This document shows, in pieces, positions 41,009 through 49,845 of a stretch of DNA of 59,067 nucleotides. Source of the DNA: Clostridia bacterium (GTDB lineage Bacteria; Bacillota; Clostridia; Oscillospirales; CAG-272); assembly GCA_017399105.1 (NCBI GenBank), contig JAFQEJ010000025.1, forward strand, positions 1 to 59,067, read 5' to 3'. Positions within the stretch are counted from its first letter, which is position 1. The number at the start of each line of letters is the position of its first letter. The notes under the pieces were generated by a model. The model saw nothing but the letters and a program-made list of their open reading frames with translations. It did no database searches and was not told the DNA's origin. The position numbers and the translations under genes were made by a program.

Positions 41009-43558
41009 TTATGCAAGTTCGATTGTAACGATCTTCTTTGCGGGAATATCGAGTGTAATTTTTCCGTCTGCAATTTCAAGATCGCAGAGTCTGTCTTCAT
41101 TGAGATTGGTGAGACGAGCTTCCTTGAACTTGGAATCAACAGTAAGAGTAACCTTCTCGGTACCCTCGCTGATGCTGAACAGACGAAGGATGAGGGCATT
41201 ACGGAGTTCTGCCTTCTTGAGTGCAGCCATGCGGATCATGCCATTGTCAAGCTTAACAACGGTGCTGCCCGATTTCAGTTCGCCTTCGTGTCTGCCGGTA
41301 CCGATTGCCTCAACAGCATCGCTTGCAAAGGTATAACCGAGAGAATAAGCTTCATCTTTATCTTCGATAGCATAAGGAGTAACTGCGTATTCAAGAGTGA
41401 AGGTATCGATGCACTGTCCGAGAGGAGTGGGGAATACGCCCCAGTCGCCGATCTCGCCTGTGCAGCGGAGCAGTGTAAGTGCCATGGTGTTTTTGCCATC
41501 GCGCAAAATTTCATATTCGCAAAGACCCTTATTTGCAGCGAGCAAACCGTCCTTGCCGTCATCCAGTGCGATGAATGCCTGGCAGCGCTGGGTGTTGTAG
41601 GGACAAGTCCAGTTTTCCCAAGGCGTAATATCACGGCGGATCAGATCGAACTGACCTTCTGCAAGTACGGTATCACACTTGAGATTACTCTCGAACATAG
41701 CACGGACACGGTGATTTTCTGTACGGTTGGAGATTGTGGTCATAATGTCAACACGGGCAAGCTGCTCCTTGACGGTAACATAGGTAGTGATATCTTCGTC
41801 GCGGTCGATGTGGTTAACAACCTTGAAGGTGACGGAGTAGGGAGTAGCTTCGCAGATATCGATTTCAGCGGTGTCTCCGAGAGTTGTAAGGGCTACATCA
41901 TCCTTAACGGGACCGTAGTTGTAGAGATTGCCTCCATCGAGGGTATCCTCGAAGTAGTTCATATTGCTGAATACCTTACCGTTCTTCTTATTGGTCAGGT
42001 TGAAGGAGCCGTTGGCATTGAACTCGATACGAATGAGTCCGTTATCAGCATAGTTTTTACCGAAGTCGACAGTGCGGTTATACTGTTTCTTTTCAGGCTT
42101 TACAGTATATACGGTATATCCAATACCTGTTGTAAGCTTAACCAGCATAGAGACAGCGAAGCGGTTGACATACTTGGGCTGACGGAAGCGATCCTTGGGA
42201 AGGGTATAGGTGAAGGTTCTTCCGATGTGGCGTACAACAGCGGGAATAAGGTTTCCATCTGCGTCATATACGGAAATGCCTTCAATTTCCTCATCGAGCT
42301 CATAATCTACATTGGCATTGATAACTGTAATGATATCCTGCGGCTCAAGGGAAGTAACAACGATATTTTTATCCGCAGCAGAGGTATCTACCTTGGAAGC
42401 GATATACTCAATGCCCGACTTTTCAAGCTGCTTTGCAGTCTCGGTGGACTTCATGAATCTGATTAGCATTTCCTTGTAGATTTCATCACAGGAGCAGGAG
42501 CAGATGGAGTCATGAGGATGGTTCTGCATGAGCTTTCTCCAAGCATAGAGGAAGAAATCGGAAGGATATTCGGCACCGTTCATGTATGCAAGCGAATTGA
42601 CAGGCTCGGCAAGTCTTTCGAGCAGGTTCTGAGCCTCATGGTTCTTTTGCTTGATATCCACATGAGAGGATGCAGTATTGATCAGCAGGAAATTACCGGA
42701 GGTAAGCTGACCGGCGATCTCGCCCTGATAAGAAGAAAGCTTGTCTTTGTTTGCAATGATCTCGCGGAGGTAGTCTTTGAAGTTACTCTGCTTGACGACA
42801 ACCTCGTCCTGAACCTCATTTGCAAGCTTGATTGCCTCATGGAGATTAGTCTGTACAGGCTGGTGGTCACAACCATTCATGCCAAGGAGGTTGTCAGAAG
42901 TGGAGAAGCGGGAGGTCGATTTAACAATGCTCTCAATGCGAGCTTTGAGAGCTTCGGGATCGGTGGGAAGCTCCATTGCATTATGATACCAGTTGGCGAA
43001 CATAACACCAACAACCTCGCTGCCGTCGGGAGACTGCCAGATAAGTTCACTTTTCATGATGCCGCTCTGCTTGACAACCGCATTATCTGCACCGAGATCG
43101 TTCAGACCACGGCCGAAAACAGCACTGTCAATACCGAAACCGTTGAGAATCTGCGGGGCTTGGGAAATGTTGCCGAATGCATCCGGGAAGTAGCCGCACA
43201 TAACAGGATCAGCACCGATGCTCTTGCAGAGCTTGATACCGTAAAGCATGTTGCGGACATTTGCTTCACCGCTGGTGAGATACTCATCCTGAAGCACATA
43301 CCAGGGACCGATCTGGATACGGTTGTCCTGTACAAGCTTAATCAGTCTGTCCTTCATATGAGGCTTAATTTCAAGATAGTCCTCAATAACGATAAACTGA
43401 CCGTCCATGTGATAATATGTGTAGTCGGGATTCTTCTCCATGGTGTCGATGAGCGCATCAAAGAGCTCGACAAGATGGATGCGGTGAGCGTCAAAACTCA
43501 TGTACCACTCTCTGTCCCAATGAGAATGGGGGATAATGTGAAGTGTTTTCTTTTCCAT
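41009..43558 (-). CDS. Alpha-mannosidase, GH38
   Basis: An 849-residue cytoplasmic retaining glycosidase cleaving alpha-mannosides (possibly mannosylglycerate or mannosyl oligosaccharides, as for MngB). The zinc site opens with IIPHSHWDREWYMSFD (His13, Asp15 among the ligands), the nucleophile Asp126 lies in CGYFPDAFGNISQAPQIL, and the later metal His is in LMQNHPHDSICSCSCDEIY. The C-terminal GH38 beta domains complete the normal length. RBS is GTGAGG. It is divergent from the epimerase-like and mannitol-phosphate dehydrogenase genes, suggesting a hexose/mannose utilisation locus. Confidence 0.92.
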   Translation of the reverse strand: MEKKTLHIIPHSHWDREWYMSFDAHRIHLVELFDALIDTMEKNPDYTYYHMDGQFIVIEDYLEIKPHMKDRLIKLVQDNRIQIGPWYVLQDEYLTSGEANVRNMLYGIKLCKSIGADPVMCGYFPDAFGNISQAPQILNGFGIDSAVFGRGLNDLGADNAVVKQSGIMKSELIWQSPDGSEVVGVMFANWYHNAMELPTDPEALKARIESIVKSTSRFSTSDNLLGMNGCDHQPVQTNLHEAIKLANEVQDEVVVKQSNFKDYLREIIANKDKLSSYQGEIAGQLTSGNFLLINTASSHVDIKQKNHEAQNLLERLAEPVNSLAYMNGAEYPSDFFLYAWRKLMQNHPHDSICSCSCDEIYKEMLIRFMKSTETAKQLEKSGIEYIASKVDTSAADKNIVVTSLEPQDIITVINANVDYELDEEIEGISVYDADGNLIPAVVRHIGRTFTYTLPKDRFRQPKYVNRFAVSMLVKLTTGIGYTVYTVKPEKKQYNRTVDFGKNYADNGLIRIEFNANGSFNLTNKKNGKVFSNMNYFEDTLDGGNLYNYGPVKDDVALTTLGDTAEIDICEATPYSVTFKVVNHIDRDEDITTYVTVKEQLARVDIMTTISNRTENHRVRAMFESNLKCDTVLAEGQFDLIRRDITPWENWTCPYNTQRCQAFIALDDGKDGLLAANKGLCEYEILRDGKNTMALTLLRCTGEIGDWGVFPTPLGQCIDTFTLEYAVTPYAIEDKDEAYSLGYTFASDAVEAIGTGRHEGELKSGSTVVKLDNGMIRMAALKKAELRNALILRLFSISEGTEKVTLTVDSKFKEARLTNLNEDRLCDLEIADGKITLDIPAKKIVTIELA

Positions 43559-43691
43559 GTTGTAATCCTCACTTTGTTTGATTCAAATAAAATCAATTAC
43601 ATTATACAAGAATCAATTCGATTTCACAAGCCTTTTTAAAAAGAGAATTGTAATGTTACACAAAATTCATATTTTAGGCAACAATACAAGG

Positions 43692-43720
43692 TTGACACAA
43701 ATGCGAATTTGAGATAAACT
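43692..43720 (+). promoter_or_regulatory. Promoter of the DUF4432/mtlD operon
   Basis: TTGACA (43692-43697), a 17-base spacer and TAAACT (43715-43720), in the 256-base divergent gap. Confidence 0.7.
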
Positions 43721-43814
43721 AATCTTTGATAATTCTTGTATGCATTCTGAACAAAATTGTGTTCGGTGTTGTTACAAATCACATGACAATTACTTATGAG
43801 AAGGAGCGATGAAC

Positions 43815-44858
43815 ATGAAGCTTTGGGGGAAAGAATACACCAAGCGCGAAATCATGCAGAACATCGGCGATGTGACACAAGCTTTCGGTCTCCGCAGCAG
43901 CACGATCAATGACGGTGCCGGAAGAGGAATGCGCATCATCGATCTCAAGACCGGCGGTGGACTTACCGCAACAATTGTACCTGACAGAGGTCTTGATATT
44001 TATAATCTTTCTTTCAACAATATTCCGATCTCTTTTGTATCTAAGGTCGGTTATATAGCCCCCTCACTCTACGAGCATCCCGGAGCAGGCTTTCTGCGCA
44101 GCTTTACTGCCGGTATGCTGACTACCTGCGGATACCGCAATATGGGCAATAGCTGCACCGACGATGGTGAAGTGCTCGATACACATGGAAGAGCATCCGC
44201 AACACCTGCTGAATTTCTCTCCCAAAAGGGTGAGTGGATTGGTGATGATTATATTATGGAAATTTCCGGTGCAATGCGCGAAGCGGTTGTTTTCGGGGAA
44301 TATATTCGCATGACCCGTAAGATCACGGCGAAAGCAGGAGAAAATAAAATTATTGTTGAAGATACACTTGAAAATGCGGGATACAATACGCAGCCCATGC
44401 AGCTTCTTTATCACTGCAACTTCGGTTATCCGATGGTAGCTGCAGGCTCCAAACTGGTTTCCGGTAAAACACTGGATATCAAGCCCCGCGATCCTGCGGC
44501 TGCATCCGGATTTGATACCTGCCGTGAATTCTGCGATCCCATTCACGATTATGCAGAGCAGTGCTTCTACTATACCTTTGAGCCCGATGCAGATAAAATG
44601 GCATGGGCCGGCATCTACAATCCCAATCTGGATATGACCGCATATGTGAAATTTGATATGACCACGCTTCCTCATATGATCGAATGGAAGCAGATGGGAG
44701 AGGGAGATTATGTCTGCGGTCTTGAGCCTGCAACATGGTATCCCGAGGGAAGAGCTGCTGCAAGAGAGCGCGGTTGTCTCGATTTTATCGAGCCCGGTGA
44801 AATCAAACATTTCAAGCTGGAGCTCGGTATTGAGGCAGGAAATAAAGAAATTAAATAA
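43815..44858 (+). CDS. DUF4432 aldose 1-epimerase-like protein
   Basis: A 347-residue protein of the galactose-mutarotase-like superfamily. Motifs: GRGMRIIDLKTGGGLTATIV, PDRGLDIYNLSFNNIPISF, FLRSFTAGMLTTCGYRNMG, LDTHGRAS with the catalytic-type His, and LYHCNFGYPM. It probably interconverts sugar anomers or isomers. The ATG at 43815 is preferred because AAGGAG is 8 bases upstream; an ATG 6 bases earlier would be only 2 bases from that site. It is 25 bases before mtlD, forming a two-gene operon. Confidence 0.85.
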   Translation: MKLWGKEYTKREIMQNIGDVTQAFGLRSSTINDGAGRGMRIIDLKTGGGLTATIVPDRGLDIYNLSFNNIPISFVSKVGYIAPSLYEHPGAGFLRSFTAGMLTTCGYRNMGNSCTDDGEVLDTHGRASATPAEFLSQKGEWIGDDYIMEISGAMREAVVFGEYIRMTRKITAKAGENKIIVEDTLENAGYNTQPMQLLYHCNFGYPMVAAGSKLVSGKTLDIKPRDPAAASGFDTCREFCDPIHDYAEQCFYYTFEPDADKMAWAGIYNPNLDMTAYVKFDMTTLPHMIEWKQMGEGDYVCGLEPATWYPEGRAAARERGCLDFIEPGEIKHFKLELGIEAGNKEIK

Positions 44859-44883
44859 CATCAAATAAAAGAGGTAATGAAAA

Positions 44884-46065
44884 ATGAAAAAAGCAGTAAT
44901 GTACGGTGCCGGCAATATCGGCCGCGGTTTCATCGGACAGGTATTCAGCCTTTCCGGATATGAGGTTGCATTTGTTGATGTCAATATGGCAGTAATCGAT
45001 GCACTCAACGCTGAGAAATCCTATCCGCTGCGCATCGTAACCAATGAAGGTGAGACAAACACCAAAGTTGAAAATGTTTACGGTGTCAACGGCAACGATA
45101 TCGAGGCTGTTTCCAAGACAATCGCCGAAGCTGATATTATGGCTACAGCTGTCGGTGTTAACATTCTCAAGTTTATCGCTCCCGTCCTTGCTCAGGCATT
45201 TACATATCGTTGGGAATCGGGAAATATGACCCCTCTTGATGTCATCGTATGCGAGAACAAGATTGAAGCAAACGAATATCTCAAGGGGCTCATTGCCGAA
45301 AAGCTTGATGAGAAAGGAAAGGCTCTTCTCGAGGAAAAGATCGGTTTTGTGGAAGCATCCATCGGTCGCATGGTTCCTGTTATGACCGCTGAGCAGAAGG
45401 CAGAGCATCCTCTTCTCGTTCTGGTTGAGCCTTACTGCGAGCTTCCTGTTGACAAGTCCGCTTTCAAAAACACCATTCCGGATCTTGTCAATCTTCAGCC
45501 CTTCTCTCCCTTTGAATTTTTCATCAAACGCAAGCTTTACATCCACAATATGGGTCATGCTACCAGCGCATATCTCGGTGCTCTCAAGGGCTGCAGCTAC
45601 ATTTACGAAGCAATGGGCTATGACAACATCAAGGACTGCGTAAAGGCTGCTATGCTTGAAAGTGCTGCAATGCTTTCCAAAGATTACGATGTCCCCTACG
45701 CAGATCTTGAGGCATTTGTCTGCGACCTGATTGAACGCTTCGGCAACAAGGCTCTCGGTGATACCATTGTTCGTGTAGGCGGCGATCCCAAACGTAAGCT
45801 TTCGGATGCTGACCGCTTCTTTGGTGCAGTTAAGGATTGTGTTAAGGCAGGTCTGCCGTTTGATCATATCGTATGCGGTATTGCTGCTGCCATGTACTTC
45901 TGCCCAGAAACCGATGCAACCGCCCCCGAAATTCAGGCAGAAATTGCCGAAAAGGGTGTTCGCAGCTTCGTTCTTGCCAGAGTAGCAGAGCTTGATGAGG
46001 CTCAGCAGACTAAGGTGTGCGATGCGATTGTAGCCGCATATAATGCAATCGGTGCTGCAAAATAA
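44884..46065 (+). CDS. mtlD: Mannitol-1-phosphate 5-dehydrogenase family
   Basis: A 393-residue NAD-dependent long-chain dehydrogenase that interconverts mannitol-1-phosphate and fructose-6-phosphate. The N-terminal Rossmann motif is YGAGNIGRGFIGQ (about 7-19). The active-site segment includes CENKIEANEYLKG and the second-domain motifs KRKLYIHNMGHATSAYLGAL, with the catalytic Lys, Asn and His. Length is close to E. coli MtlD (382). No mannitol PTS is in view, so its substrate may come from another uptake route. A structured repeat begins 19 bases after the stop. Confidence 0.88.
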   Translation: MKKAVMYGAGNIGRGFIGQVFSLSGYEVAFVDVNMAVIDALNAEKSYPLRIVTNEGETNTKVENVYGVNGNDIEAVSKTIAEADIMATAVGVNILKFIAPVLAQAFTYRWESGNMTPLDVIVCENKIEANEYLKGLIAEKLDEKGKALLEEKIGFVEASIGRMVPVMTAEQKAEHPLLVLVEPYCELPVDKSAFKNTIPDLVNLQPFSPFEFFIKRKLYIHNMGHATSAYLGALKGCSYIYEAMGYDNIKDCVKAAMLESAAMLSKDYDVPYADLEAFVCDLIERFGNKALGDTIVRVGGDPKRKLSDADRFFGAVKDCVKAGLPFDHIVCGIAAAMYFCPETDATAPEIQAEIAEKGVRSFVLARVAELDEAQQTKVCDAIVAAYNAIGAAK

Positions 46066-46083
46066 GAAATAGACAAACAAAGG

Positions 46084-46222
46084 AAAGGGCTGACGCATTT
46101 GCAATGCGTCAGCCCTTGGATATTGATTATGCCGGTCAATGACCGTCATTTCAGGGCATATTATGCCCTGAAAACAATCAATAAACGCCTCAAAATCAAA
46201 GATTTTGCAGCAGCCCTTTTTT
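46084..46222 (+). repeat. Structured intergenic repeat, copy B
   Basis: About 139 bp directly after mtlD. H1: AAGGGCTGACGCATT / AATGCGTCAGCCCTT, perfect. An enclosing ATTGATT / AATCAAT stem holds CGGTCA-a-TGACCG and TCAGGGC-atattat-GCCCTGA. Then AAAATC-aaa-GATTTT, then TGCAGCAGCCCTTTTTT. The left arm of the last hairpin, seen in copy A, is missing here. Confidence 0.85.
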
Positions 46223-46231
46223 CATAATAAA

Positions 46232-46259
46232 GTGCCGCATCTCATATGAGATACGACAC
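46232..46259 (-). terminator. pncB terminator
   Basis: GTGCCGCATCTCAT / ATGAGATACGACAC, 14 positions per arm with two mismatches, followed on the minus strand by TTTATT. Confidence 0.75.
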
Positions 46260-46267
46260 AGATGGAA

Positions 46268-47731
46268 TTATTTTTCAGAGCTCTGCCCCTTGTTGAGAAG
46301 ATCATGCTTAATGTCCCAAAGTTTTTGAGAGAGATCTACATAATAAGTATGAGGATTGTCAAATCGCTTGACTTCATCCCACTGAAGATCGATTTGCTCG
46401 CGGCAGAAGTTTCTGATTTCCTCGGTTGAAGGAAGCTTATATACCAGCTTTCCATTCTTAAAAATCGGCACCTGAAGCTCCTTAGCGGTGAAGTCGGTAA
46501 GCGTCTTTCGTTTCCAAGTGTAATCGGGATCAAAGATCGTCAGCGGCTTGCTGTCATCGATAAGTTCATCATGGACGCAAAGCAGATCGGCTATTGCCTT
46601 GCCTGAATCATTTTCGTATAGTCGATAGATCTTTTTGAAGTGCGGTGTGGTTATTTTTGAAGGATTTTCGCTGATTTTAATTTTTGGCGTGATCATGCCG
46701 TTTTCATCCTCGACGGCAGCAAGCTTGTATACACCGCCAAAGACAGGGCTGCTCTTACTTGTAATCAGACGTTCGCCTACTCCGAAGGCATCGATGCAGG
46801 CTCCCTGCTGAAGAAGATCGCGGATGATATATTCGTCAAGTGAGTTAGACGCAATGATTTTACAGAAATCAAGTCCGGCTTCGTCAAGCATAGCTCTTGC
46901 TTTGCGTGAAAGGTATGCAATATCACCGGAATCAAGACGAATCGCGCATTTTCTGATTCCCCTGGGAAGCAGCACTTCCTTGAATGCGCGGATTGCATTG
47001 GGAACGCCGCTTTTAAGCACATTATAGGTATCTACGAGAAGCGTACTGTTTTCAGGATAAAATTCGCAGTAGGTTCTAAATGCTTCATACTCATTATCGA
47101 ACATCTGCACCCAGGAATGAGCCATCGTACCACTGGCAGGAACATCATACCTCTCGTCAGCAATGGTGCAAGCAGAACCCGCACATCCGGCTATATAGGA
47201 TGCACGGGCGCCGAGAATTGCTCCTTCAACGCCCTGAGCGCGTCTGGAGCCGAATTCACTGACGGGTCGACCGTCCGCAGCGCGTACAATGCGGTTAGCC
47301 TTGGTTGCAATCAGGGATTGATGATTGAGTGTTAACAGAAGGAAAGTTTCAATAAACTGTGCTTCAATGGCGGGGGCACGTACCGTCAGCAGCGGTTCTC
47401 CGGGGAATACGGGAACACCCTCAGGAATAGCATAAATATCCCCGGTAAAGCGGAATGTACGAAGATATTCGAGAAAATCCTCGGTGAATACACCCTTGGT
47501 GCGCAGAAAATCAATATCTTCTTCGTCAAATTTTAAATTTTCAATATATTCGATAATCTGCTCAAGACCGGCGCAAATGGCATATCCTCCGGAGTCGGGA
47601 ACACGTCGGAAGAATACATCGAAGTAGGTAATGCGGTTGCAGAAACCGTTTCTGAAGTATCCGTTTGCCATGGTGAGTTCATAAAAATCAAAGAGCATGG
47701 TGTAATTTTCGCGAATCAGGTTCTTTTTCAT
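46268..47731 (-). CDS. pncB: Nicotinate phosphoribosyltransferase
   Basis: A 487-residue enzyme joining nicotinate and PRPP to NaMN in the NAD salvage pathway. Motifs: MLFDFYELTMANGYF at the start, ISEFGSRRAQG-like VSEFGSRRAQGVEGAILGAR, the phosphorylated-His region SGTMAHSWVQMFDNEYEAF, LVDTYNVLKSGVPNAIRAF, IRLDSGDIAYLSRKAR, and FGVGERLITSKSSPVFGGVY. The ATG at 47731 has AAGGA 8 bases upstream; upstream ATGs are too close or lack a site. It is divergent from nadE, so two successive steps of NAD synthesis share one control region. Confidence 0.94.
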   Translation of the reverse strand: MKKNLIRENYTMLFDFYELTMANGYFRNGFCNRITYFDVFFRRVPDSGGYAICAGLEQIIEYIENLKFDEEDIDFLRTKGVFTEDFLEYLRTFRFTGDIYAIPEGVPVFPGEPLLTVRAPAIEAQFIETFLLLTLNHQSLIATKANRIVRAADGRPVSEFGSRRAQGVEGAILGARASYIAGCAGSACTIADERYDVPASGTMAHSWVQMFDNEYEAFRTYCEFYPENSTLLVDTYNVLKSGVPNAIRAFKEVLLPRGIRKCAIRLDSGDIAYLSRKARAMLDEAGLDFCKIIASNSLDEYIIRDLLQQGACIDAFGVGERLITSKSSPVFGGVYKLAAVEDENGMITPKIKISENPSKITTPHFKKIYRLYENDSGKAIADLLCVHDELIDDSKPLTIFDPDYTWKRKTLTDFTAKELQVPIFKNGKLVYKLPSTEEIRNFCREQIDLQWDEVKRFDNPHTYYVDLSQKLWDIKHDLLNKGQSSEK

Positions 47732-47897
47732 TGGCATATTCCTTTCAAAAGAGCTCAAAGAGCTAAAAATATTGACAATACGATTATTAAATTATATAAT
47801 ATTAGAAAAGCGCTTTCTTGTAAAGAGCTTGCTACAAAGTTTAACGAAAATTTAACGATGTAAATGAATAAAGTCTTTAACAGAAACGGTAGAAATT

Positions 47898-49778
47898 ATG
47901 AAACACGGATTTATCAAGGTATGTACCGCTACTCCGAATGTAAAGGTTGCCGATACAGCTTATAATACAGAAGCAATCATAAAAAATATCAAGGAAGCCT
48001 CTACAGTCGGCGTCAAACTGATTGTATTCCCCGAGCTTTCTGTTACAGGATATACTTGTGCAGATTTATTTGCACAAGATATATTATTAAAATCCGCAGA
48101 AGCTTCGGTTAAGAAAATTCTTGAGAATACTGCATCATTTGATCTTGTTTCGGTAATCGGTGCGCCAGTAATCGCTGAGGGAAGTGTATACAACTGTGCC
48201 TGCATTATCTGCAGAGGAAAGCTGTACGGTATCGTACCGAAATCAAAATTATCGAATCGGTTTTATGAAGGACGATTCGCATCTGCTCCGACCGGCACAA
48301 AAACAATAGAATACGCAGGTCAGTCTTGCTGTTTCTGTAAAGACCTGATCTTTGCATGTCATAATATGCCGTCATTTACCTTCTGTGTAGAGATTGGCGA
48401 CACACTGTCTTCGGTGAAACTGATAAACGGAGCGAATATCATCGTAAATCCATCAGCATCTAATGAAATTGTGGGAAGAGCAGAGAAGCGCCGAATGCTG
48501 ATTTCTGCCGGCTCCGCTGCTCTGAACTGCGGCTACATTTATGTAAATGCGGGTGAAGGAGAATCTACTACAGATCTGGTATTTTCGGGTCACAGCATCA
48601 TAGCAGAAAACGGAAAAATTCTGACTGAAAGCAAACTGTTTTCGGGTGATACAGCAGTAACCGAGATTGATGCGGATATGCTGGCATCTGAGCGCAGAAA
48701 CAAAGGAAATAACAATTGCGAAGGAATTAACAGCATGATCATTTCTTTTGATCTGGAGATGAATGATACCGTTCTTACCAGAAATATTAACTCCAGCCCC
48801 TTTATTCCATCCGGAAAAAGAGAATGCAATGCGAGATGCGAGGAAATCCTCGCAATGCAGGCAAGCGGACTTAAAAAGCGTATTGCCCATACTCGCTGCT
48901 CGGGTGCTGTTGTTGGAATTTCCGGCGGCCTTGACTCATGTCTCGCGCTTCTCGTAACCGTGTGTGCTATGGACTCCCTTGGCAGACCGAGAACTGATAT
49001 TCATGCAATTACAATGCCTTGCTTCGGCACAACCAAAAGAACAAAAAGCAACGCCGAGATTTTATGCAATGAGCTTGGTGTGAAGTTCTCAGTGGTAGAT
49101 ATTACCAAGGCTGTCCGTGTACACATGAGGGATATTGGTCAGAGCGAGGATTGTTATGATGTCACCTACGAAAACTGTCAGGCAAGAGAACGAACTCAAG
49201 TGCTTATGGATATCGCAAATCGCACAGGCGGGCTTGTAATCGGTACAGGCGACCTCTCCGAACTTGCGCTTGGGTGGGCGACATATAACGGCGATCACAT
49301 GTCGATGTATGGGGTCAACGGGTCGGTTCCCAAGACACTGGTTCGTCATATTGTGCGTTATTATGCCGACACAACAAAAAATCCTGAACTTGCCAAGGTG
49401 CTGTATGATATTCTTGACACTCCTGTGAGTCCCGAGCTTCTTCCTGCAAAGGATGGAGAAATTGCGCAGAAAACAGAGGATATCGTAGGACCGTATGAGC
49501 TGCACGATTTCTATCTCTATTACCTTGTGAGATACGGTTTTACTCCTGCAAAAATATTCCGTATGGCATGTCATGCATTTGATGGACAGTATGACCGGAG
49601 CACCATTAAAAAATGGCTGGTGATATTCATGCGCCGCTTCTTCATGCAGCAATTTAAGCGTTCATGTATTCCCGACGGCCCGAAAGTCGGTTCTGTTTCA
49701 CTTTCACCAAGAGGCGATTTTAATATGCCCAGTGACGCAGCAGCAGTATTATGGGTAGCAGAAGCAGAGTTATTATAA
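47898..49778 (+). CDS. nadE: NAD+ synthase, glutamine-dependent type, glutaminase cysteine replaced
   Basis: A 626-residue two-domain NAD synthetase turning deamido-NAD into NAD. The N-terminal nitrilase-type glutaminase domain (about 5-265) keeps Glu46 (VFPELSVTGYTC) and Lys115 (GIVPKSKLS). The expected nucleophile motif V-E-I-C-E-D reads VEIGDT: residue 167 is Gly (codon GGC at 48396-48398). A Cys occurs four residues earlier at 163. The synthetase domain has the PP-loop ISGGLDS (341-347), TGDLSELALGWATYNGDHM and YDRSTIKKW. If the glutaminase is dead the enzyme would need free ammonia. The ribosome site is weak. Confidence 0.93.
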   Translation: MKHGFIKVCTATPNVKVADTAYNTEAIIKNIKEASTVGVKLIVFPELSVTGYTCADLFAQDILLKSAEASVKKILENTASFDLVSVIGAPVIAEGSVYNCACIICRGKLYGIVPKSKLSNRFYEGRFASAPTGTKTIEYAGQSCCFCKDLIFACHNMPSFTFCVEIGDTLSSVKLINGANIIVNPSASNEIVGRAEKRRMLISAGSAALNCGYIYVNAGEGESTTDLVFSGHSIIAENGKILTESKLFSGDTAVTEIDADMLASERRNKGNNNCEGINSMIISFDLEMNDTVLTRNINSSPFIPSGKRECNARCEEILAMQASGLKKRIAHTRCSGAVVGISGGLDSCLALLVTVCAMDSLGRPRTDIHAITMPCFGTTKRTKSNAEILCNELGVKFSVVDITKAVRVHMRDIGQSEDCYDVTYENCQARERTQVLMDIANRTGGLVIGTGDLSELALGWATYNGDHMSMYGVNGSVPKTLVRHIVRYYADTTKNPELAKVLYDILDTPVSPELLPAKDGEIAQKTEDIVGPYELHDFYLYYLVRYGFTPAKIFRMACHAFDGQYDRSTIKKWLVIFMRRFFMQQFKRSCIPDGPKVGSVSLSPRGDFNMPSDAAAVLWVAEAELL

Positions 49779-49845
49779 TTATTATAATTTTGATTCTTTA
49801 TATGATAATTATCTGCGAAAAATTAAGAGAAAGGAGGCTGCATAC

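Noticed and set aside
41288..42466. A long open frame (about 390 codons) antisense to the mannosidase gene
   Set aside because: It is the shadow of a strongly conserved GH38 gene, lacks a ribosome site and has no recognisable motif. Similar antisense frames opposite mtlD (44851-46149) and guaB (29431-30504) were dropped for the same reason.
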